A stretch of 64,000 nt of DNA from the NCBI GenBank assembly GCA_011364985.1, contig RDOC01000003.1, positions 62,001 through 126,000 of the forward strand, written 5' to 3'. The DNA comes from Candidatus Thorarchaeota archaeon (GTDB lineage Archaea; Asgardarchaeota; Thorarchaeia; Thorarchaeales; Thorarchaeaceae). The position numbers and the translations under genes were made by a program. Of this stretch, positions 42,110 through 50,889 are shown piece after piece. The first letter of the stretch is position 1. The number at the start of each line of letters is the position of its first letter. Under the pieces are notes generated by a model. That model was not told where the DNA came from. It did no database searches and saw nothing but the letters and a program-made list of their open reading frames with translations.

Positions 42110-44062
42110 TTAGGAAAGATAGGTGGGACAGGGCCATGAATTGCATTCAAGACAGTTCACACATTTGTTTTGGTTGACAGAAATCTTTCCCAGTTCCAGA
42201 GAGAGAGCGTTTTGAGGACACTGAGGGACACAAGAACCACAGGCTTGGCACAACATGGCACGTCTGATGGTGCGTTCAACTTGTTCAGCAAGAGATTCAA
42301 CCTCTTTTTCGTCATCACCCCTCACGACGAGAGACCCTGATGAGAAGATAAGAATGCTGCTGGATCCTGATGTGCTGCGTAGGGCACCTAGTTCTTCGGA
42401 ACACCTAGTCTTCCCGAAGATAGGTAGAAGCTCAGCGATTCTCTCAAGATCCAATCCACTTGGAAATTGACCCTCAATAGAATATCCTGCTGATGTACAT
42501 GGGGCTACTCCTTTTGTGATGGTCAGTTTCAGCTCATCAGCGGGTCCGGGACGGTCAGGAGCAATGTCAATGCCAAGCTTCTGTGCAAGCTTCATTTGAC
42601 CTTGGGGTATTCGTTTCCATCTCCAAAAACCGAAATCGACCCACTCCTTTGGAAAACCAAAACGGTCAGCCCAAGAATACATAGAACTGGCCCACCGTTC
42701 ATACAACTCAGGATGAGTGGATTTCAAACTCTCAAACTCGGAGAGAGGCGAAGAGGGGCATAGATAACAGCCCATCCGATGATAGCCTTTATTGTATGAG
42801 GGGTTGAATGAAGATTTCTCTCGAAATATGTAGAGCCATACTTCCAATGCATTCCAGTTTCTAATTGGATTGGCTGAGGTCTGACCTGGAACCCAAGGAT
42901 TGGAGGTTACTCGAGGCTCTATAGACCGCTGGAAAGACTCTAGGCGTCGCTGACCCATGAAGCTAAGAGAAGACCCACCCATTTGCTCACTTATGGAAGT
43001 TGCTGCAGGACCAAGTTTGAGAATCTTGCAGCACCAGCGGAAGTCTCGTGCAGGAGGCCCAAAGCTAGCGATAGATTCCCAATATTGATTGCCGCTCTCT
43101 TGGCCTAGAATGCGTGCAGCTCTTTCCTCTGCAAAGGAATGGATGTAGTCAATGGTTTCAGGAAGCTCCAGTCCTGTATCCACAAAGAATAGAGGAGGAC
43201 TGAACCCGAGCGCCTTTTCCACAAGGAGGTATGTGGCAAGAGAGTCTTTGCCACCGCTAAACCCAACGACCACCGGGAAATCTCCCTTTTCGGCAGTTCG
43301 CTTGATGAAAGAAACTGCTTCATGTTCTATCTCTTGGAGGCCGTCTTCATTTGCTATGACCGCTTTGTCCCAAGAGGAGGGTGTTTGGATTACTAGCGAT
43401 TTAGAGGGCTCCGCCACTTCTCGGATTTTTACGGCAAACCCCTTTGTCGCCTTGGCCATTTTCCTTCCGTTCATTCGAGCAATTCCAACGGCAACGACAT
43501 CACCATCTGAGTTGATGACCCAAACTTCGTCGTTCTCTTCTATGCCTGAATCACAGCCTGCAATCCCCGGGAGCATCAGGTTTGCTCCATCTAGGAGATA
43601 CTTGAGGACGCCCTCTTTCATGGAAACCCATTTCTGCTTAGACAAGTGACCAATTCTCTTCGCTCCTTCCAGAGTGAGAAGAAAGACGTATTGATGAGTT
43701 GGAATTTCGAATCGCAATCGACCAATGATTTGGCCTCCTGCAATGACCTCGAACATGGTATCTAGAGAAGGGATCTTGTTCAGAACTATTGTAGTGTCGA
43801 TAGGGAGAAGGGCAGGACCAACACCATCGCCAAATTGCGCATCAATAGCAGTCCTCGCCTGTGCAAGATGACCATCCATCGCAGGGAAAGGGTCGCCAGG
43901 AGGAGAGATATCAACTTCGCGAGAGGGAGTCCCGCATATGTTGCATTTAGTGGGAGAGATTCGGGGAACATTGCATGTATCACACCAGTAGAACCTAATC
44001 TTCGTGAGGTATGGAGCATGCCCTCTCCTGAATCTTCTGTGAGGCTTTTTCCGTTTTGTCAG
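42110..44062 (-). CDS. Zinc-ribbon/PUA/PAPS-reductase-like/4Fe-4S fusion protein, apparent CTG start
   Basis: The frame extends 61 codons upstream of the track's ATG 43879 and encodes a conserved-looking zinc ribbon (FYWCDTCNVPRISPTKCNICGTPS) but no ATG, GTG or TTG; CTG 44062 has GGAG about ten bases before it. Next come a PUA-like region (about 120-220), an ATP-pyrophosphatase domain (VVGFSGGKDSLATYLL) of the PAPS-reductase family with WCCKILK, and a C-terminal ferredoxin with CQACGSCVPQCP and CVNCLECNSWPCP. Archaeal COG0175 fusion; substrate, perhaps RNA or sulfate-related, unknown. Confidence 0.8.
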   Translation of the reverse strand: MTKRKKPHRRFRRGHAPYLTKIRFYWCDTCNVPRISPTKCNICGTPSREVDISPPGDPFPAMDGHLAQARTAIDAQFGDGVGPALLPIDTTIVLNKIPSLDTMFEVIAGGQIIGRLRFEIPTHQYVFLLTLEGAKRIGHLSKQKWVSMKEGVLKYLLDGANLMLPGIAGCDSGIEENDEVWVINSDGDVVAVGIARMNGRKMAKATKGFAVKIREVAEPSKSLVIQTPSSWDKAVIANEDGLQEIEHEAVSFIKRTAEKGDFPVVVGFSGGKDSLATYLLVEKALGFSPPLFFVDTGLELPETIDYIHSFAEERAARILGQESGNQYWESIASFGPPARDFRWCCKILKLGPAATSISEQMGGSSLSFMGQRRLESFQRSIEPRVTSNPWVPGQTSANPIRNWNALEVWLYIFREKSSFNPSYNKGYHRMGCYLCPSSPLSEFESLKSTHPELYERWASSMYSWADRFGFPKEWVDFGFWRWKRIPQGQMKLAQKLGIDIAPDRPGPADELKLTITKGVAPCTSAGYSIEGQFPSGLDLERIAELLPIFGKTRCSEELGALRSTSGSSSILIFSSGSLVVRGDDEKEVESLAEQVERTIRRAMLCQACGSCVPQCPQNALSLELGKISVNQNKCVNCLECNSWPCPTYLS

Positions 44063-44169
44063 TTTGGTACATCTCCAGTAATAGCGGGCATGGTTGTTTT
44101 GGCATTACTTGTAATTTGGCCAATAAAAGCGTCGATGTGGCTGCAATAGCGAGAAATCATGCAGCGCTG

Positions 44170-45960
44170 TCAGTATAGTTCGAGTTTCTCAAGTTGCTCC
44201 TTGGAAGGCTGTCCATCCGAGTCCCAACCACGCAAACGATAGTATTCGGGAAGCATTGTCTCGAGATGCACAACACGATTTCTTGATCCGCCCTCTGGAA
44301 GTGGTTTGAAGAATCTTGGTGGTAGTGTATCATCCTTTGAGCTGAATCCTTCCCTCTGATTAAAGAGACGCTCTACATTCCAGATACGTTCTCCTATTGT
44401 CAGAAGGGCGTTACCATCTATGGGTAATCCGGTTGCCGATGCGGCCATTTCCGCGTAATCATCAACCGACCAAGCAAAGTTGGTGAAGCGACACAGCACC
44501 AATGAGTCCATTGCTGCTGAGAGGTTTTGGTAGAGAATGACTAAGCCAGCCTTCCCTTGGGTCCGGTCTCGGTCAACAATGACAGGCGATCCAAGAATCT
44601 CAGGACCAATCATGTAGGAGCGGAGATGACATCCACCTCGATTTGAGGTTGCATAGCCTAATGCATGCCCTTGGGCCCCTCTGGGGTCATATGCGGGGAT
44701 TTCAAGGCCTTTCACTTGCATCGCCAGTTCTGACATTCCATATCTAGCCGCGAATCGTTTGGATCCTTCAGCCATTTCTGCACCAAGACCGCGTCCATGA
44801 CCAATGTCATCTATGAGGTCTAGTAGACCAGTGGTATCTCCAAAGTGCAGTGATGTATCCAGTGCGCCGCGTTGCACAAGCTCCATAGCGCATCCAATTG
44901 TGCTACCCACAGAAATGGTATCAATACCTAAGAGATTGCAGCGATGGTTTGCAGCAGCAATCCATTCTAAGTCATTAATTCCACACTGGGGCCCAAGTGC
45001 CCAGATTGTCTCGTACTCAGGGCCTCCAACCTCCTCTCCATAGGCTTTGCTAATTCGCCCACACCCAATCGGGCATACATGGCAATTGTATGTGCGGACA
45101 TGTAGCCGCTCCAATAGCTTTTCTCCGGACACGCCTTCGGCGTCATTGAAGGTTCCTTCTTGGAAATTAAAGGTGGGCAACATTCCAAGTTCATTTACTA
45201 CATTGACAAGTACTGCAGTTCCATAGACGGGAAGAGACTTGTCAGTAATGCTGTTCTTTTTGAGCAACAGTCGCACACGTTTCACTCTTTCTGCAAGTTC
45301 TTCAGGATTGGCAACCTCTGTCTTTCCGGTCCCTCGTGCAACAACCGCTTTTAGGTTCTTAGATCCCATTACTGCACCAACGCCGCCACGTCCTGCTGCA
45401 CGATGTTTGTCTGTCATGATAGTCGCCACGAGAGACATGTTTTCGCCTCCAGGTCCAATACAAGAAACCTGAGCATGTGGATCAGTTTCAGCAATCAATA
45501 GATCAGTTGACTCGTAGGTATCTTTCCCCCAAATCTTTGACGCATCTTTGATTTCAGCCACATCATCATTTATCCATAGATAGACGGGATTAGGAGACCT
45601 GCCGGTAATGACTACAGCTGCAATGCCAGAACGTCGAATCTCAGGCCCAAAGTGTCCGCCTGCATGCGAGTCAAGGATGGTCCCTGTAGCTGGAGACTTT
45701 GTTATCACTACGAAACGACCACTTGTGGGTACAGGACTAGCAGTCACAGGTCCAATGGCAAAAATAATCCAGTTGTCAACTGAAAGTGGGTCTAATCCTT
45801 TTGGTAGGTTATCGTACAGAAGCTTCACACCAAGTCCTCGGCCGCCAAGGTACTGTTCATACAGATTCCGAGGCAATGGCTCTCGTCGTATTTTCCCATC
45901 GCTAAGAGAAACATAGAGTAACGAGGTGTCCTCATAATGCAGTGATGAAGTATCAGTCAT
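44170..45960 (-). CDS. aor: Aldehyde:ferredoxin oxidoreductase family tungstoenzyme
   Basis: Tungsto- or molybdopterin enzyme oxidising aldehydes with ferredoxin. 596 residues. LGGRGLGVKLLYDNLPKG near the N-terminus, GGHFGPEIRRSGIAAVVITGRSPNPVYL, DKHRAAGRGGVGAVMGSKNLKAVVARG, and CHVCPIGCGRISK with the 4Fe-4S cysteines. Aldehyde preference cannot be inferred. It faces deoC on the same strand (12-base gap), an acetaldehyde-producing enzyme, which suggests a metabolic link. Confidence 0.93.
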   Translation of the reverse strand: MTDTSSLHYEDTSLLYVSLSDGKIRREPLPRNLYEQYLGGRGLGVKLLYDNLPKGLDPLSVDNWIIFAIGPVTASPVPTSGRFVVITKSPATGTILDSHAGGHFGPEIRRSGIAAVVITGRSPNPVYLWINDDVAEIKDASKIWGKDTYESTDLLIAETDPHAQVSCIGPGGENMSLVATIMTDKHRAAGRGGVGAVMGSKNLKAVVARGTGKTEVANPEELAERVKRVRLLLKKNSITDKSLPVYGTAVLVNVVNELGMLPTFNFQEGTFNDAEGVSGEKLLERLHVRTYNCHVCPIGCGRISKAYGEEVGGPEYETIWALGPQCGINDLEWIAAANHRCNLLGIDTISVGSTIGCAMELVQRGALDTSLHFGDTTGLLDLIDDIGHGRGLGAEMAEGSKRFAARYGMSELAMQVKGLEIPAYDPRGAQGHALGYATSNRGGCHLRSYMIGPEILGSPVIVDRDRTQGKAGLVILYQNLSAAMDSLVLCRFTNFAWSVDDYAEMAASATGLPIDGNALLTIGERIWNVERLFNQREGFSSKDDTLPPRFFKPLPEGGSRNRVVHLETMLPEYYRLRGWDSDGQPSKEQLEKLELY

Positions 45961-45972
45961 TGTTTTAGCCTC

Positions 45973-46794
45973 CTAATCATTGAATACATTCTCATCTCGA
46001 TGGGGACAAATCAAGCAACGTTCCTTATACCAAAGGAACACATCCTTGGGCTGAGTAGCCATATTTGCTTGTCTACTAGGACATGTCCAGCAGGGCTTAT
46101 CCGGTTCCATCCAAGCATCGCTGTACTGAGCCCATCTGTAATCTTCCACTATAGCTACTCCGGAACTCGTTCCCAGACGACTAGCCCCAGCCTCAATCAT
46201 TTGTAATGCATCCTTGAAGGAACGGATTCCACCTGCAGCCTTTACACCCATGTCTTTGCCAACGGTTTCACGCATGAGACGCACAACATGAGGTGTTGCA
46301 CCCATTGGACCAAACCCAGTTGATGTCTTTACGAAGTCAGCGCCAGCTTCTTTTACTATTAGACAAGCCTTGCGCGTTTCGTCATCTTTCAATAGACCAG
46401 TCTCAAGAATCACTTTAACGTGTGCATCGCCGGAAGCAGCCACGACTGCCTCGATATCTGACTGCACCAGCTCGAAATTCTCTTCTCTCATGGCGCCAAC
46501 ATTCATCACCATGTCAATCTCATGGGCGCCCTGCTTCAATGCTTCCTTTGTTTCGAATGCCTTGGTCTGCGAGAGATTGGCACCGAGTGGAAAGCCCACG
46601 ACACAACATACCTTTACTGACGAATCTCTGAGAAAATCAGCAGCATATTGAACATGTACAGGATTGATGCAGACTGCCCCAAAATTGTAGAGAAGAGCCT
46701 CTTCGCACAGCTGCTTTATCTTGCTGCGCTTCTCAGCAGGTTTCAGCGCAGTATGATCTATCATGCCAGCCAATTCTTCAACCGTGAGGACCAT
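45973..46794 (-). CDS. deoC: Deoxyribose-phosphate aldolase with cysteine-rich C-terminal extension
   Basis: Cleaves 2-deoxyribose-5-phosphate to glyceraldehyde-3-phosphate and acetaldehyde. IDHTALKP is the N-terminal signature, FVKTSTGFGPMGATPHVV the Schiff-base lysine, GVKAAGGIRSFKDAL the second lysine. The catalytic core ends near residue 225; about 45 extra residues carry CWTC (C-x2-C) and CLIC (C-x2-C) followed by PHRDE, a likely small zinc or iron-sulfur site. Co-oriented with the downstream aor gene. Confidence 0.93.
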   Translation of the reverse strand: MVLTVEELAGMIDHTALKPAEKRSKIKQLCEEALLYNFGAVCINPVHVQYAADFLRDSSVKVCCVVGFPLGANLSQTKAFETKEALKQGAHEIDMVMNVGAMREENFELVQSDIEAVVAASGDAHVKVILETGLLKDDETRKACLIVKEAGADFVKTSTGFGPMGATPHVVRLMRETVGKDMGVKAAGGIRSFKDALQMIEAGASRLGTSSGVAIVEDYRWAQYSDAWMEPDKPCWTCPSRQANMATQPKDVFLWYKERCLICPHRDENVFND

Positions 46795-46864
46795 TGATGT
46801 GCCTCCAAACGGAACGTTGCGCTATGAGGCACTATTAAGCCTTCGTAAGGGCTTTTAGTGATAA

Positions 46865-47200
46865 CTAACGGGCACCAAGGTAAGATTTGATATCGTCTAG
46901 TACTTCTTTCTGAAGCCGAATTACATCATGGACTTCTATTTCTTCAGCCTCCTTTACAACAGAACTCAATTGCACAACAGTCCCAACTGTTTCCACCTTG
47001 GAGAAGTCAACAGGGAACTCTACTTCAGCACCTTTTACGATAAGCTCTGAACGTGTAGGATTCAAAGCGATTCGGATACTCCTCACGATCCCTATTCTCC
47101 TAGCTCTGCTGTCAAGAACCTCTTTGCCTAGTAATCGCCCAGGCATATTCAGTTCGTAGAGCTCTGCTTCAATACTTGGCATGGCCTCACTAGTCGTCAT
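46865..47200 (-). CDS. PRC-barrel domain protein
   Basis: 111 residues. NMPGRLLGKEVLDSRARRIGIVRSIRIALNPTRSELIVKG has the small beta-barrel pattern of PRC-barrel domains, often found in RNA-processing or regulatory contexts. Function unknown. Its start faces the Hef gene across 84 bases of divergent promoter region. Confidence 0.75.
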   Translation of the reverse strand: MTTSEAMPSIEAELYELNMPGRLLGKEVLDSRARRIGIVRSIRIALNPTRSELIVKGAEVEFPVDFSKVETVGTVVQLSSVVKEAEEIEVHDVIRLQKEVLDDIKSYLGAR

Positions 47201-47283
47201 TTATCTTTGGCTCCTTATAACGGAAGGAAGTAGGAGGCTTTTTACAGTGAGTATTATCAAGGAACAGAGCAACTATAGCTGAT

Positions 47284-49590
47284 GTGGATGCCAAAGTGAC
47301 GAAAACCTATGTCGATATGCCACTTATCAAGAAACGAAGCATAGATTATAGGAAGTACCAGGTCAATCTTGCCGAAAAAGCATCAACAAAGAGCACATTG
47401 ATTGTATTGAGCACTGGTCTTGGTAAGACTGTCATAGCAGCTCTTTTGGCCGCAAAGCGATTGGAAGGGCAAGCAGAATCGAAGGTCGTCGTTCTGGCCC
47501 CATCCCGTCCACTCGTTGATCAACAAGCTCGGTTCTTTAGAACAGTCTTGGATTTGAATCCGAATCAGATTGTGTGTTTGACAGGGCAGGACCCACCTGA
47601 AAAGAGACGTGAGATTTGGAATAATTCACGTGTCATAGTCATGACACCTCAAGCGCTCCAGAATGATCTCATTCAGAGAAGCTATCACTTAAAGGAGGTA
47701 TCCCTTCTAGTATATGACGAAGCTCATAGAGGTGTTGGAGGTTATGCATATACCTTCATAGCTGAATTATATGAGAAACAGAGTATCAATCAGCTTTCCT
47801 TGGGACTGACTGCATCACCTGGACATGAAACAGAGCATATCAAGACAATCTGTGAGAATCTAAGACTTGGAAATGTGGAAGTTCGGACAGAAGAGAGTGA
47901 TGACGTAAAGGAGTACATAGTGTCAGTTGAGATGGATGTTCACTATGTCCATTTGCCTTCGGAAGTAGAGGTCCTAAGAGACATACTATATAGTCTCTTG
48001 GACCACTACCGAGAACCTGTAGTAGACCATGGGTTTTCTCTGCCGGATAGTAGACGGTTGAGCCGACGAGAGATACTTAGGGTTCAGCAAGAAGTGCGAA
48101 GAGAGATTGGGTCCTATACCAAGCCACCACGAGGGCTCTATCTTGTAATCAGAAATTTGACTGCTGCACTACGGATAGTCCATCTGATTGAATTTGTAGG
48201 AACCCAAGGACTGGGTCCTACATATCGGTACATTCAGGGGATCTACGAAGAAGTCCGCAACAAAAGGAGCTCCAAGGGTGTCAAAGACCTTATTTCCAGA
48301 TCCGAATTCAGGCAGTTCCAAAGCTTGCTTCAGGCGTTGCTCTCTAATGGTTATCGACACCCAAAGTCTGACGCCATACTTGAACTGGTAAGCGAACAGC
48401 TATCAGTAGACCTAGATTCCAGAGTCCTAGTATTCACGCGATTTCGCGACACAGCAGCTGAGGTGGTTGAAACCCTTGAACAGCTAGAAGATGCGAGGGT
48501 CAGTCGTTTTGTTGGACAGAGCTCTAGAGGGTCTGATAAGGGATTCACACAGAAGAAACAGGTAAAGATTCTGGAAGGATTTCGTAACAACGAATACAAT
48601 GTTCTTGTTGCAACCCAAGTGGGCGAAGAGGGACTCGACATTCCCGAGTGCAATCTTGTCGTCTTTTACGATTGCGTACCATCAGTTGTGCCATATATCC
48701 AGAGAAGAGGCCGGACGGGAAGAAAGTTTCCTGGTCGTGTTGTGATTTTTGTTGCCAAAGGAACACATGATGAGTTCTATCACTGGAGCGTGCTTAGCAA
48801 AATGAAGAAAATGCCGTCAGCCTTGAGAGATGCGGAACAAGAATCGGATGATGAAAAGCAGACAAGTCTCGATGAGTTTGCTGATGAAGAAGTGGAGAAT
48901 GCAGAATCATACCGCCCAACATTCCCTAGAAAGAACGATGACAGAATTCGTCTGATTGTAGATTCGAGAGAACTTCCCACCGCAGTCGCTCGTGAACTCG
49001 CAAGAATAGATGTTGAAATATCAGGAGAAAGCTTGCAAATAGGGGACTACATTGCTTCCGAAGATGTGGCGATAGAGAGAAAGGAATCAGGTGACTTTAT
49101 TCAATCTTTGATTGACGGACGACTTTTTGTACAATTGGGCGCACTACGTTCAGCATACCGGAGACCAGTTCTGATTATAGAAGGAGAACAGCTTATTGGA
49201 CAGCGAGCAGTAAATCCAGCTTCTATATACGGTGCTCTCGCTTCAATTGCAATTCGTATTCAAGTGCCAATGATATGGACTCGAAATCCTGAAGAAACCG
49301 CTCAAGTTCTTCATCGAATTGCATACCTCGAACAAATCGGAGCAAAGAAACCCCTCAGAACAAGGACAGGAGAGCTTCGTGGTTCTGATGCTGAAACGCT
49401 TGAGTATATACTATCGGGCTTTCCCGGTGTTGACACAGTGATTTCCAGAGCGATGCTATCCGAGTTCAAGACACTTGAGAAGCTGTTCTCAGCAGAGGAA
49501 AAGGAATTGCGAAAAGTAAAGGGTGTTGGCGCCAAGATAGCTGGGAGAATTCGACGGTTGTTAACAGCAGAATACCCATCTAGTCAATGA
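47284..49590 (+). CDS. hef: Hef-type helicase/ERCC4 nuclease (FANCM-like)
   Basis: Processes stalled replication forks. 768 residues. SF2 helicase: LSTGLGKTVIAALLA (Walker A), VYDEAHRGVGGYAY (motif II), LGLTASPG (III), QVGEEGLDIPECNLVVFYD and QRRGRTGRK (V, VI). A linker contains QTSLDEF, a PIP-box-like sequence, then the ERCC4 nuclease IVDSRE and IERKESGDFIQSLIDGRLF (catalytic ERK and D), and helix-hairpin-helix repeats. GTG start; ATG 47317 is an alternative. Confidence 0.93.
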   Translation: MDAKVTKTYVDMPLIKKRSIDYRKYQVNLAEKASTKSTLIVLSTGLGKTVIAALLAAKRLEGQAESKVVVLAPSRPLVDQQARFFRTVLDLNPNQIVCLTGQDPPEKRREIWNNSRVIVMTPQALQNDLIQRSYHLKEVSLLVYDEAHRGVGGYAYTFIAELYEKQSINQLSLGLTASPGHETEHIKTICENLRLGNVEVRTEESDDVKEYIVSVEMDVHYVHLPSEVEVLRDILYSLLDHYREPVVDHGFSLPDSRRLSRREILRVQQEVRREIGSYTKPPRGLYLVIRNLTAALRIVHLIEFVGTQGLGPTYRYIQGIYEEVRNKRSSKGVKDLISRSEFRQFQSLLQALLSNGYRHPKSDAILELVSEQLSVDLDSRVLVFTRFRDTAAEVVETLEQLEDARVSRFVGQSSRGSDKGFTQKKQVKILEGFRNNEYNVLVATQVGEEGLDIPECNLVVFYDCVPSVVPYIQRRGRTGRKFPGRVVIFVAKGTHDEFYHWSVLSKMKKMPSALRDAEQESDDEKQTSLDEFADEEVENAESYRPTFPRKNDDRIRLIVDSRELPTAVARELARIDVEISGESLQIGDYIASEDVAIERKESGDFIQSLIDGRLFVQLGALRSAYRRPVLIIEGEQLIGQRAVNPASIYGALASIAIRIQVPMIWTRNPEETAQVLHRIAYLEQIGAKKPLRTRTGELRGSDAETLEYILSGFPGVDTVISRAMLSEFKTLEKLFSAEEKELRKVKGVGAKIAGRIRRLLTAEYPSSQ

Positions 49591-49599
49591 AACCAGTAA

Positions 49600-50265
49600 T
49601 TAGTAGACTTCAGGGTTCTTCCCTGCTCCGGCACGATATGCCTCTCGAAAGATATCGGTCACATTTCGACTCACTTCCCAGTACCTTTCATAGTCCTTAT
49701 CATTTAGTTGTAAGACACTCAGAATCCGTCTCAATGTTATGTACACTGTGGGGTCAAGCTCAGGAACTTCCTCAAGAACTTCTCTTGCGGCGTCACGCCC
49801 TTTCCTCCAGAGTTTGTCCCACTCAAGAAACTTGTCTATGGTAACTTTGACCTCTCCATTTTCAGGAATGGCAAACCCGAGGTTTCGCATGACACTCACA
49901 ATATCGACGATTTGCTTCAGTTCGAGGGGATCCTTATCGGGAAAGTCTGACATCTTGCTAGTCGCTATGAGCACAGTTTCTGCCGAGGCGGTATACATTT
50001 TCTTCATTATGTGTGTACCACCATTTCCAGCAGGTTCATACCCATTTTGTATAATAAGACCACTCTTCTCAAGCTCCTTCAAGTGGTATCTGATTGTCTG
50101 AGGCTTCAGCTCTGTCCCATACTCACGTTCAAAGAATTGTACAAGTTCTGTTGCTGACATGGTCCGTGCCTTGAGTGCATTCAGAATTCGCCTACGATTT
50201 TCATCATACAGCGCTCGTACAGCATCTACAGCTTGATCGCCAGTTAGTATTCTTACTGCTTCCAA
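49600..50265 (-). CDS. ArsR-like winged-helix transcription regulator
   Basis: 221 residues. The N-terminal winged helix (about 12-85) shows LYDENRRRILNALKARTMSATELVQFF and LKPQTIRYHLKELEKSGLIIQNG. The rest is helical with no recognised ligand domain. Converges with hef: only 9 bases separate the stops. Target genes unknown. Confidence 0.82.
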   Translation of the reverse strand: MEAVRILTGDQAVDAVRALYDENRRRILNALKARTMSATELVQFFEREYGTELKPQTIRYHLKELEKSGLIIQNGYEPAGNGGTHIMKKMYTASAETVLIATSKMSDFPDKDPLELKQIVDIVSVMRNLGFAIPENGEVKVTIDKFLEWDKLWRKGRDAAREVLEEVPELDPTVYITLRRILSVLQLNDKDYERYWEVSRNVTDIFREAYRAGAGKNPEVY

Positions 50266-50386
50266 CTCAGACTACTCCTGTTACTAGTTGAAATGGGACC
50301 ATAGTGGTTTCTTTGCTCTGAATCTATAAGTGAAGTCCTGCAGAACTGTGTGTAACAGCCATAGACCCACTTAAGTATGTACTGCA

Positions 50387-50644
50387 TTATGCTGGAACGT
50401 AGATCCATTGTCTCATATCCTGAAGACATGGAACTCGCTTGATCAGCTTCTTCTTTAGCAGCTTTCTTAGAGCATATCTTACTGTCCTAGGGGCAAATGA
50501 CACCTTGTCAAGGAGCTGCTTCGGAGTCACGCCTCTTTTACCGCTAGTCCGCAGGATGTCAAGCACAATCATCTGGCTCTTAGTGAGCTTGAGATCCTTT
50601 AGCTCTTCCCGCAATTGTTCGTCTGACATCATTTTTGTCTTCAC
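50387..50644 (-). CDS. Small winged-helix DNA-binding protein
   Basis: 85 residues. LTKSQMIVLDILRTSGKRGVTPKQLLDKVSFAPRTVRYALRKLLKKKLIKRVPCLQDMRQWIYVPA is a MarR/TrmB-like winged helix with a conserved RTVRYALRKL recognition helix. Divergent from the GlmU-like gene across about 245 bases that contain the palindrome at 50761. Confidence 0.78.
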   Translation of the reverse strand: MKTKMMSDEQLREELKDLKLTKSQMIVLDILRTSGKRGVTPKQLLDKVSFAPRTVRYALRKLLKKKLIKRVPCLQDMRQWIYVPA

Positions 50645-50760
50645 CTACTTCCGTGAATTATATGATTACGCGATGGTAGTGATGCCCAACCATGCAGAAA
50701 TCAACAAGTTACTTGAGAAGAATAAGCTATATTAATCTATCGCCGTTTCTGATTACCTAT

Positions 50761-50777
50761 CGCGGTGTACTACCGCG
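50761..50777. promoter_or_regulatory. Palindrome in the divergent winged-helix/GlmU region
   Basis: CGCGGT-GTACT-ACCGCG, a 6-bp perfect inverted repeat with a 5-base spacer. It lies between the divergent small winged-helix gene and the GlmU-like gene; a TATA-like CTATATGCC lies at about 50862. Could be an operator for the winged-helix protein (inference). Confidence 0.3.
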
Positions 50778-50889
50778 CAATGATTTGTGGAGGGAGCCGT
50801 CTGGCATGATTCTTGGCATGATAGGTATATCTCCTACAATAGCGGGAAACTCTTTAACACTATATGCCTACCGCCGATGATGAATTATC

